Origin: an uncultured Clostridia bacterium
GTDB lineage: Bacteria > Bacillota > Clostridia > Christensenellales > Borkfalkiaceae
DNA length: 40,421 bases
Assembly: GCA_905235815.1 (NCBI GenBank)
Contig: CAJOMT010000002.1
Span: forward strand, 1-40,421
Direction of reading: 5' to 3'
In this document: positions 34,333 to 40,421 of the stretch, one piece after another
Position numbering within the stretch: the first letter of the stretch is position 1
Layout: each line of letters begins with the position of its first letter
Notes under the pieces: model-generated
What the model was told of the DNA's origin: nothing
Seen by the model: the letters and a program-made list of their open reading frames with translations, nothing else
The model's database searches: none
Made by a program: the position numbers and the translations under genes

Positions 34333-36147
34333 TTAGTCGTCGCTGTCGATTTTAAGTATGCTCATAAACGCTTCGCTCGGCACTTCAACCGAACCGAGTT
34401 GGCGCATTTTTTTCTTGCCTTCTTTTTGTTTTTCGAGTAGTTTTCTCTTTCTCGTTATATCGCCGCCGTAGCATTTTGCCAAGACGTCTTTTCTCATTGC
34501 TTTAACCGTTTCTCTTGCAATTATCTTTCCGCCCACTGCCGCTTGAATGGGAATTTCAAAGAGTTGACGGGGAATTACTTCTTTAAGCCTTTCGGCAAGC
34601 GCTCTGCCTCGCTGATACGCCTTGTCCTTATGCACGATTATAGAGAGTGCGTCGCAGATGTCGCCGTTAAGCATCATATCGAGTTTGACGAGTTCGCTTT
34701 TTTCGTAGCCGCAAAGTTCGTAGTCGAAAGAGGCGTAGCCTCTCGTGCGGCTTTTAAGCCCGTCAAAGAAATCGAAGATTATCTCGTTTAACGGAAGTTT
34801 ATAATTAAGTTTGACTCTTTTAGCGTCGAGATACGTCATATCTATAAACACGCCTCGTTTATCTTGACACAGTTCCATTATTGCGCCCACGTATTCGGGC
34901 GGAGTAAATATGTTGGCGGCGATTATAGGTTCTTCAGTATAATCGATATTCGATACGTCAGGGAATTTACTCGGATTGTCAACAATCACCATTTCTCCGT
35001 CTGTCTTATAGACTTTGTAGGAAACCGACGGTGCGGTAGTGATGATATCTATATCGAATTCTCTTTCTATCCTCTCTTGAATTATTTCCATATGCAAAAG
35101 ACCTAAGAATCCGCATCTGAACCCGAATCCCAAAGCGGTGGAGTTGTCCGGTTCGAACGAAAGAGAGGCGTCGTTCAGTTTCAGTTTTAAAAGTGCGTCT
35201 TTTAAGTCGTTATATTTAGAGCCGTCGAGCGGATATATGCCCGAAAACACTACGGGTTGAACTTTTTTATATCCGGGCAAGGCTTTATCCGCAGGCCTTG
35301 TCGCCTCGGTAATAGTATCGCCGACGCTTATGTCCTCAATGCTTTTAATGCTCGCCGCAATATATCCGACTTCGCCGGCGGCAAGTGATTTTTTGGGTAT
35401 AAGCTGCGGATTGAAAGTTCCGACTTCCGTAACGTCGAACTGTTTATCTCCTGTAAACGTCTTTATTTTCATACCGGGCGCAACCGTTCCGTCCATAATT
35501 CTCACAAAGCAGATAGCGCCTTTGAAATTGTCGTAATAGGAGTCGAATATGAGCGCTTTAAGCGGAGCGTCGTCGTCGCCTTTCGGCGGCGGAACTTCCT
35601 CTACTATTTTCTCTAATACCTGGTCGATATTTATGCCGTTTTTAGCGGAAATTTTCGGTGCGTTCGTGCCGTCTAAACCTATAACGTCCTCTATTTCTTT
35701 TGCCGTTTCCTCAATATTTGCGGAGGGCAGGTCAATTTTGTTTATGACGGGAATTATTTCGAGATTATTGTCGAGCGCAAGGTAGCAGTTGGCAAGCGTT
35801 TGCGCCTCTATCCCTTGCGTTGCGTCGACTATAAGTATAGCGCCCTCGCAAGCGGCGAGCGAGCGTGACACCTCGTAAGTAAAGTCGACGTGTCCGGGCG
35901 TATCTATCAGATTAAAGATATATTCTTTTCCGTCTTTTGCCTTATACGCCATTCTGACGGGAGTGAGTTTAATGGTTATACCTCTTTCTCTCTCTAAATC
36001 CATAGAGTCGAGAAGTTGTTCTTCCATATCCCTTTCTGCGACTTGACCGGTAAGTTCCATAATGCGGTCCGCAAGGGTGGATTTTCCGTGGTCGATATGA
36101 GCGATAATGCAAAAATTTCTTATGTTGTTTTTTAATTTTTCGGCCAT
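34333..36147 (-). CDS. lepA: Elongation factor 4 (LepA)
   Basis: LepA is a translational GTPase that can back-translocate ribosomes or aid initiation and assembly. The 604 residues carry G1 AHIDHGKST, the switch region [16 protein letters not shown] and NKIDLP, then EF-G-like domains and the LepA-specific C-terminal domain ([25 protein letters not shown]). GAGGAG is four bases before the ATG. It is the first gene of the five-gene operon lepA-hemW-dnaE-pfkA-pfp. Confidence 0.97.
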   Translation of the reverse strand: MAEKLKNNIRNFCIIAHIDHGKSTLADRIMELTGQVAERDMEEQLLDSMDLERERGITIKLTPVRMAYKAKDGKEYIFNLIDTPGHVDFTYEVSRSLAACEGAILIVDATQGIEAQTLANCYLALDNNLEIIPVINKIDLPSANIEETAKEIEDVIGLDGTNAPKISAKNGINIDQVLEKIVEEVPPPKGDDDAPLKALIFDSYYDNFKGAICFVRIMDGTVAPGMKIKTFTGDKQFDVTEVGTFNPQLIPKKSLAAGEVGYIAASIKSIEDISVGDTITEATRPADKALPGYKKVQPVVFSGIYPLDGSKYNDLKDALLKLKLNDASLSFEPDNSTALGFGFRCGFLGLLHMEIIQERIEREFDIDIITTAPSVSYKVYKTDGEMVIVDNPSKFPDVSNIDYTEEPIIAANIFTPPEYVGAIMELCQDKRGVFIDMTYLDAKRVKLNYKLPLNEIIFDFFDGLKSRTRGYASFDYELCGYEKSELVKLDMMLNGDICDALSIIVHKDKAYQRGRALAERLKEVIPRQLFEIPIQAAVGGKIIARETVKAMRKDVLAKCYGGDITRKRKLLEKQKEGKKKMRQLGSVEVPSEAFMSILKIDSDD

Positions 36148-36174
36148 AAACTCCTCTCTTGATATACTCTAATA

Positions 36175-36203
36175 ATTATATATAATTTATTAAATAAAAT
36201 CAA
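36175..36203 (-). promoter_or_regulatory. Sigma-A promoter for the lepA operon
   Basis: Read on the minus strand, TTGATT (36203-36198) and TATAAT (36180-36175) are 17 bases apart. The leader to lepA is about 20 bases. This single promoter appears to serve all five genes, since no other clear promoter lies in the gaps. Confidence 0.75.
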
Positions 36204-36251
36204 GTTTTTAAAGGGCGTTTTTTTCGTTTACGGAATTTTTCATACAATTTG

Positions 36252-36281
36252 TTGACAATTTACCGTTTTTTAGTATATAAT
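36252..36281 (+). promoter_or_regulatory. Sigma-A promoter for the glycerophosphodiesterase gene
   Basis: A consensus TTGACA (36252-36257) and TATAAT (36276-36281) are separated by 18 bases, with GGAGG and the start codon shortly downstream. It is divergent from the lepA promoter, about 50 bases away. Confidence 0.85.
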
Positions 36282-36315
36282 ATGGGCGCTAAAACAGAAG
36301 AAACGGAGGACTTTT

Positions 36316-37038
36316 ATGAATAGAATCAAAGACGACAGTTGGCTTATAACGAGGCCAATAGCGCATAGGGGACTTCACGGCGGAGAAATACCCGAAAACG
36401 GCAAGTCTGCGTTTTTGAATGCAATCGATCATAACTGTCCTATCGAGACCGACGTCCAGATTTCCAAAGACGGCGAACTTTTTTGTTTTCACGACGACAA
36501 TCTGAAAAGAATGACGGGAGTAGATTCTCTTATTTGGGATAAAACTTCCGCTGAAATAAAGGAATTAAGACTTTCAGACTCCGATGACGGCATAATGACG
36601 TTTGAGGAATTTTTGAATTTAGTCGGCGGCAGAGTACCGCTTTTAATAGAGATAAAGACCTGTCCGAGATATACCGAACTTACTAAAAAAGCGTTACAAA
36701 TTTTAGAGGGCTATAAGGGCGAATTTGCCGTGCAGTCGTTCGATCCGAGAGTAATGGGCATAGTAAAGAAAACCGCTCCCGAAATTTTGAGAGGGCAGTT
36801 GATGTATAGAATGAGGAATAAAGAGATAAATATAATAAAAGACTTTATTTTAAGAAACGGTTTACTGAATTTTATTTCCAAACCGGACTTTATCAACGTG
36901 GATTATTATAATCTCCCCATTCCGAAGCGAATACGCAAAAAAGCAAGATTGCTGTGTTGGACGATCAGGGATAAGGACGCAAAATCTATTGCCGAAAAGT
37001 TAGCCGAGAACTACGTGTTTGAACATATTGAAATATGA
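36316..37038 (+). CDS. Cytoplasmic glycerophosphodiester phosphodiesterase
   Basis: GDPD-family enzymes cut deacylated phospholipids to glycerol 3-phosphate and an alcohol. The 240-residue protein has no signal peptide, so it acts in the cytoplasm like UgpQ. The core motifs are IAHRGLHG and PENGKSAF, ETDVQ (the metal-binding Glu and Asp), FCFHDDNLKRMTG with the second catalytic histidine, and IEIK. WTIRDKD near the C-terminus is also typical. CGGAGGA is seven bases before the ATG. copA follows after 44 bases with no terminator between. Confidence 0.93.
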   Translation: MNRIKDDSWLITRPIAHRGLHGGEIPENGKSAFLNAIDHNCPIETDVQISKDGELFCFHDDNLKRMTGVDSLIWDKTSAEIKELRLSDSDDGIMTFEEFLNLVGGRVPLLIEIKTCPRYTELTKKALQILEGYKGEFAVQSFDPRVMGIVKKTAPEILRGQLMYRMRNKEINIIKDFILRNGLLNFISKPDFINVDYYNLPIPKRIRKKARLLCWTIRDKDAKSIAEKLAENYVFEHIEI

Positions 37039-37082
37039 ACAAATGTACAATAATCGACTTATAGCGAGGGTTTTTAAACAAA

Positions 37083-39530
37083 ATGGTTAAAAAATACACG
37101 ATTAGCGGTATGACTTGTTCCGCATGTTCTGCGACGGTTGAACGGAGCGTAAGTAAAATTGACGGCGCGGAAAAAGTTACCGTAAACTTAATAAGCGGAA
37201 TACTTTCCGTCGAAATGCAAGAGGACTTGACGCCGTCTATAATCGCTGCGGTGAAAGCGGCAGGGTACGGCATAAAAGAAGGTTCTACTCATTCGAGGGA
37301 TAGGGGGCAAGCAAGAAAACTGAGAAATCGCCTTATCGTTTCTATTCCGCTCGTCGTTATATTGATGTATATATCAATGGGGCACATGATAGGACTCCCT
37401 TTGCCTCATTTTCTGCACGAACCGTTTTATTTTGCGCTGTCGCAAGCGATAATCGCCTTGCCGGTAATGATAATTAACGGCAAGTATTTTACGAGCGGTT
37501 TCAAGAAATTGTTTACGGGCAAGCCGAATATGGACTCCCTCGTCGCGCTGGGCGCTTTTACATCTTATGCATACGGCGTGTTTGCGCTCGTAATGATAGG
37601 GCTTAAAAAGGACGTAGACTTATATAAAAACAATCTGTATTTCGAGGGTGCGGCGATGATACTGACGCTTATCACCGTCGGAAAATACTTGGAAGAGAAG
37701 TCGAAGAATAAGACGATGAGCGCCGTCGAAAAACTTCTCGATTTAACGCCCGATACCGCCGTTATTTTGATAGACGGCGTCGAAACGGAAATAAAGACCG
37801 CAGACCTTAAAAAGGGCGATATAGTCGTATTAAAGAGCGGTTATACCGTTCCTGCCGACGGCGAAATAATAAGCGGCGGAGGCTTGGCGGACGAATCCGT
37901 CATAACGGGCGAGAGCATACCCGTTTATAAAAACGTGGGCGATAAAGTCGTCTGCGGCACGAGTTTCAGCGGCGGCTATGCGCTATTTCGGGCTGAAAAC
38001 GTCGGCGAGGACTCGACCGTTTTCAAAATAGTAAAACTCGTCGAGGACGCAAATTCGACCAAAGTTCCGATTGCGAGAGTTGCGGATAAAGTCGCCGGCA
38101 TTTTCGTCCCGACAGTAATTGCCATTGCTATTACGGCGTTTGCCGTGTGGTTGATAGCCGGCGAAAGCGTTCAGTTTGCGGTAAATATTGCGGTAAGCGT
38201 CTTGGTCGTTTCTTGCCCTTGCGCATTAGGGCTTGCCACTCCTGCCGCCTTAATGGCAGGCACGGGGAAGTCTGCCGAAAACGGCATACTCGTCAAAAGC
38301 GGAGCGGCTTTGCAGTCGCTTGCGTCCGTAAATTACGTCGTGCTCGATAAGACGGGAACTATAACGTTCGGTAAGCCCGAAATTGACGTTTACGAACATA
38401 TAGGCGGACTTTCAGATAAAGAATTTATAGGTTTATGCGCCTCGTTAGAGGGTTTGAGTTCGCATATTTTGGCTGAACCCATAGTAAAGGCGGCAGAGGA
38501 AATCGGCGCCGAAAAATATGAAATCACAAATTTTGAGAGCATAGCCGGCAAAGGCGTAAAGGGCGACTTTGGCGATAGAACAATAATAATCGGCAACCGA
38601 GAATTGATGACCGAGAGCGGCGTTTCTACAAAGGTCTACGACGATAAAGTGGCAGCCGCAGAGGGTAGCGGCTCGACGGTGCTGTTCTGTTCGTTTAACG
38701 GGCAAATGACGGGCTATATAGCGATAAAAGATAAAATAAAGCCGACGAGCGTAGCGGCGATAAATGAGTTTAAAGAGAAGAATATCGGAATTCTGATGCT
38801 GACGGGCGATAGCGACGGAGCGGCGAGCGCAGTTGCGGAAGAACTCGGTATAGAATATAGGTCAAAGGTTTTGCCGAGTGATAAGCATACTTACGTCAAG
38901 GCGTTGATGGACGAAGGCAAGTGCGTTATGATGATAGGCGACGGCGTAAACGACGCCCCCGCATTAACTCAGGCGAACGTCGGGGCGGCGATAGGCGCCG
39001 GCACCGATATAGCGATAGAGAGTGCGGACGTAGTGCTGATAAGAAACGACCTATGCGACGCAGTCGAGGCGGTGAACCTCGGCAGGGCGGTAATGCGTAA
39101 TATCAAAGAGAATTTGTTTTGGGCGTTTTTCTATAATATAATATTGATACCGATAGCGTGCGGAGCGCTATATGCGCCGACGGGCATACTGTTAAACCCG
39201 ATGCTTGCCTCGCTTGCGATGAGTTTATCGAGTATTTTCGTAGTCGGTAACGCATTGAGATTAAGATTTTTTAAATTTAAAACAAAAAATATAAAAACCG
39301 AAGGAGAAGAAACTATGTTTTGCAAAAAGAATAAGACAGTCGTGCATATCGACGGAATGATGTGCGAGCATTGCCAAAAGAGGGTAGAGACGGTGCTTTC
39401 CGAGTTCGGAAGCGTAAAAGTCGATTTAAAGAAAAAGACAGCCGAGATAATCGACTGTACCGCTGAAAACGATGAGATTGTAAAGGCGATCGACGAGGCG
39501 GGATACAAGGTAACCGAGATAGAGAGATAA
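37083..39530 (+). CDS. copA: Copper-type P1B ATPase with N- and C-terminal heavy-metal domains
   Basis: This is a P1B-1 exporter for Cu(I). The 815 residues begin with a heavy-metal-associated domain (GMTCSAC near residue 9). Membrane segments follow, then the actuator TGES, the transport site SCPCALG (CPC, typical of Cu and Ag pumps), the phosphorylation site DKTGTIT and GDGVNDAPAL. After the last membrane helices a linker leads to a second heavy-metal domain with GMMCEHCQKR (about 745-815). GAGGG is 12 bases before the ATG. No clear CsoR or CopY operator was found in the 44-base gap, and no separate copZ is in the window. Confidence 0.93.
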   Translation: MVKKYTISGMTCSACSATVERSVSKIDGAEKVTVNLISGILSVEMQEDLTPSIIAAVKAAGYGIKEGSTHSRDRGQARKLRNRLIVSIPLVVILMYISMGHMIGLPLPHFLHEPFYFALSQAIIALPVMIINGKYFTSGFKKLFTGKPNMDSLVALGAFTSYAYGVFALVMIGLKKDVDLYKNNLYFEGAAMILTLITVGKYLEEKSKNKTMSAVEKLLDLTPDTAVILIDGVETEIKTADLKKGDIVVLKSGYTVPADGEIISGGGLADESVITGESIPVYKNVGDKVVCGTSFSGGYALFRAENVGEDSTVFKIVKLVEDANSTKVPIARVADKVAGIFVPTVIAIAITAFAVWLIAGESVQFAVNIAVSVLVVSCPCALGLATPAALMAGTGKSAENGILVKSGAALQSLASVNYVVLDKTGTITFGKPEIDVYEHIGGLSDKEFIGLCASLEGLSSHILAEPIVKAAEEIGAEKYEITNFESIAGKGVKGDFGDRTIIIGNRELMTESGVSTKVYDDKVAAAEGSGSTVLFCSFNGQMTGYIAIKDKIKPTSVAAINEFKEKNIGILMLTGDSDGAASAVAEELGIEYRSKVLPSDKHTYVKALMDEGKCVMMIGDGVNDAPALTQANVGAAIGAGTDIAIESADVVLIRNDLCDAVEAVNLGRAVMRNIKENLFWAFFYNIILIPIACGALYAPTGILLNPMLASLAMSLSSIFVVGNALRLRFFKFKTKNIKTEGEETMFCKKNKTVVHIDGMMCEHCQKRVETVLSEFGSVKVDLKKKTAEIIDCTAENDEIVKAIDEAGYKVTEIER
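39301..39530 (+). CDS. Possible internal start producing a free CopZ-like metallochaperone
   Basis: Inside copA, in the same frame, AAGGAG (39301-39306) lies eight bases before ATG at 39315-39317, which is codon 745. Initiation there would give a 71-residue protein, MFCKKNKTVVHIDGMMCEHC and onward, a complete heavy-metal domain of CopZ size. The sequence looks like an independent gene fused to copA by loss of a stop codon. Whether the internal site is used is inference. Confidence 0.45.
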
Positions 39531-39543
39531 TTTTAGCCTAATA

Positions 39544-39596
39544 AAAATGCGGACAATATCGTGTATTTTAACGATATTGTCCGCATTTTATTTTGG
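39544..39596 (+). terminator. Terminator after copA
   Basis: AAAATGCGGACAATATCGT (39544-39562) pairs perfectly with ACGATATTGTCCGCATTTT (39571-39589), 19 pairs with an eight-base loop, followed by ATTTT. The arrangement could also stop minus-strand transcription from the right. Confidence 0.92.
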
Positions 39597-39713
39597 CCTG
39601 TATTACGGTTGTTTTCCTTTTGCCCTTTTCCACAAAGTGCGTATGCTTTCATTTTTAATCATTTGCCTATATAAATCGCTTTCGGATTAGAGTTTATTTG
39701 AAAATTTAAGTTG
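39597..39713. other. Intergenic spacer without a supported gene
   Basis: Between the copA terminator and the next minus-strand gene I see no promoter, hairpin or RNA gene. Short open stretches exist on both strands (a 39-codon one on the minus strand starting MKAYALCGKGQKE), but they lack a ribosome binding site and run into the terminator, so I do not call them. Confidence 0.5.
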
Positions 39714-40289
39714 TTATTTTTTTATATGCATAATATTTTTGCTTATATCAATATAAATTAAATCTTTTTTATGCAAACATTCTAAATCATCTAATAAATC
39801 TTGTTTTGTCCTAAAAACTGTAGTATATATGTCTGTTGATACAAAACTATTAATCAAATCATTTATGGTAAATTCTTCTATGCCCAGTTTATTCAATTCT
39901 TTTAAATATATATATAAAGCGGCTTCTGTTTCGGTTAGGCAATTTATTGTTTTTTTTATATTAATAGGCAGATAAATTGCAGAAATAAGGCTGCCGAAAG
40001 GAGTTATACCAAGTAAGAACGATATAATATGCAAGGTAAGCTCCGAGATGTTAATCGAAATATTTTTTATTAACGTCATTAAGCATAAATAGCCATTATT
40101 GCCTGTACCACTATATGAAACATGTTCACAGAAAATATTTTTAGGTAAATTTTGATTTTTTAAACTTTTTAGGATTTTCTCCGCATCTTCTACACTGTTA
40201 ATTTCCAAAATTTCACTTAAATATTTTTTTGCGAACTGTTCACTTTTGTTGTAAAAAACTATCTTTTCATTTGTGTATTGTTTATTCAT
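39714..40289 (-). CDS. AT-rich protein of unknown function with a hydrophobic middle and helix-rich C-terminus
   Basis: I do not recognise this 191-residue protein. It starts MNKQYTNEKIVFYNKSEQF with AGGAAA upstream of the ATG. Residues 1-70 are polar and helical. Residues about 80-112 (LTLHIISFLLGITPFGSLISAIYLPI) are strongly hydrophobic, one or two membrane passes. The last 75 residues (TETEAALYIYLKELNKLG... LLDDLECLHKKDLIYID) alternate helices and end in a short strand pair, like a winged helix. Base composition is clearly more AT-rich than every other gene here, with many Ile, Asn and Lys codons, suggesting recent transfer. Its start is 16 bases after the stop of a partial upstream gene, so they may be co-transcribed. 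Confidence 0.75.
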   Translation of the reverse strand: MNKQYTNEKIVFYNKSEQFAKKYLSEILEINSVEDAEKILKSLKNQNLPKNIFCEHVSYSGTGNNGYLCLMTLIKNISINISELTLHIISFLLGITPFGSLISAIYLPINIKKTINCLTETEAALYIYLKELNKLGIEEFTINDLINSFVSTDIYTTVFRTKQDLLDDLECLHKKDLIYIDISKNIMHIKK

Positions 40290-40305
40290 AATTTTTCCTG
40301 TATTT

Positions 40306-40421
40306 TTACCCGCGTGTCCAGTAATAGTCGCAATAGCCTGATGTTAAGGCATTTGCGGCGAAAGAAGCATTTGTTACATCAACATCGTATAATGAATACA
40401 TCGTAACGTGCCAACCGATCG
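40306..40421 (-). CDS. C-terminal end of a gene cut by the window edge
   Basis: On the minus strand a reading frame is open from the window edge to TAA at 40308-40306. The last residues read IGWHVTMYSLYDVDVTNASF then AANALTSGYCDYYWTRG. The other two minus frames are closed, and the adjacent gene starts 16 bases later with its binding site in the gap, which supports a real operon partner. The tail is rich in aromatic and small residues; I cannot assign a family from 38 residues. It is too short for the ORF track. Confidence 0.55.
   Translation of the reverse strand, partial: IGWHVTMYSLYDVDVTNASFAANALTSGYCDYYWTRG

Noticed and set aside
37039-37082. Copper operator (CopY box or CsoR palindrome) upstream of copA
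   Set aside because: Only a short TGTACA is present; it does not match the TACAnnTGTA box or a CsoR-type GC palindrome.
39593-39713. Short minus-strand frame MKAYALCGKGQKE...
   Set aside because: 39 codons, no ribosome binding site, and its end is the copA terminator hairpin; chance reading frame.
1-40421. CRISPR array, tRNA/rRNA genes, insertion sequences, prophage or defence island
   Set aside because: No regularly spaced repeats, cloverleaf ends, transposase or integrase motifs were seen in any frame; nearly all sequence is accounted for by core genes.

Overview
The window reads as a stretch of core chromosome from an uncultured member of the Clostridia (Firmicutes), with only its right edge looking accessory. 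The evidence is the presence of spore maturation genes spmA and spmB, Firmicutes-type neighbourhoods (secDF-recJ-rel, dnaG-rpoD-trmK, metG-tatD-rsmA, lepA-hemW), strong AGGAGG ribosome binding sites, sigma-A promoters and T-rich hairpin terminators. Codon use favours ATA for isoleucine together with many CpG-containing codons in a moderately AT-rich genome. TGA is used as a stop, so the code is standard. I cannot place it below class; Christensenellales-like gut Clostridia are a guess.

Layout. 1-8509 (+): secD and secF (protein export), then recJ, rel (stringent response) and hemZ. 8510-11990 (+): rpsO, pnp and a pyridoxal/pyridoxamine kinase, each followed or separated by a hairpin terminator. 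12004-12441 (-): a small helical protein of unknown function. 12507-14079 (+): a strong promoter, a probable L21 leader RNA, rplU, rpmA and an OGG1-type glycosylase. 14177-21985 (+): a near-leaderless dGTPase-like gene, dnaG, rpoD, trmK, a Nif3-family gene, a coiled-coil zinc-ribbon gene and an MFS transporter with a large outside insertion. 21987-23056 (-): spmA-spmB. 23091-26658 (+): metG-tatD-rsmA. 26712-27389 (+): a lone cysteine-containing protein with its own promoter and terminator. 27458-36147 (-): a tight operon read lepA, hemW, dnaE, pfkA (ATP type), pfp (PPi type). 36252-39530 (+): a cytoplasmic glycerophosphodiesterase and a copper-type P1B ATPase with a C-terminal heavy-metal domain that has its own internal ribosome binding site. 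39714-40421 (-): an AT-rich gene of unknown function and the tail of another gene cut by the window edge.

How it fits together. Most genes serve information processing: replication (dnaG, dnaE), transcription (rpoD), translation and ribosome or tRNA modification (rpsO, rplU, rpmA, metG, rsmA, trmK, lepA), RNA decay (pnp) and DNA repair (recJ, ogg). Glycolysis is represented by two phosphofructokinases of different phosphoryl donor class in one operon. Several familiar Firmicutes neighbourhoods appear with a member missing: apt between recJ and rel, prp between rplU and rpmA, rnmV between tatD and rsmA, hrcA after hemW. I see no CRISPR array, tRNA or rRNA gene, insertion sequence, prophage or clear defence system, and no large undescribed system. 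The most interesting leads are the copA internal start, the missing prp beside a processable L27, the unrecognised 26751-27389 gene, and the AT-rich edge locus.
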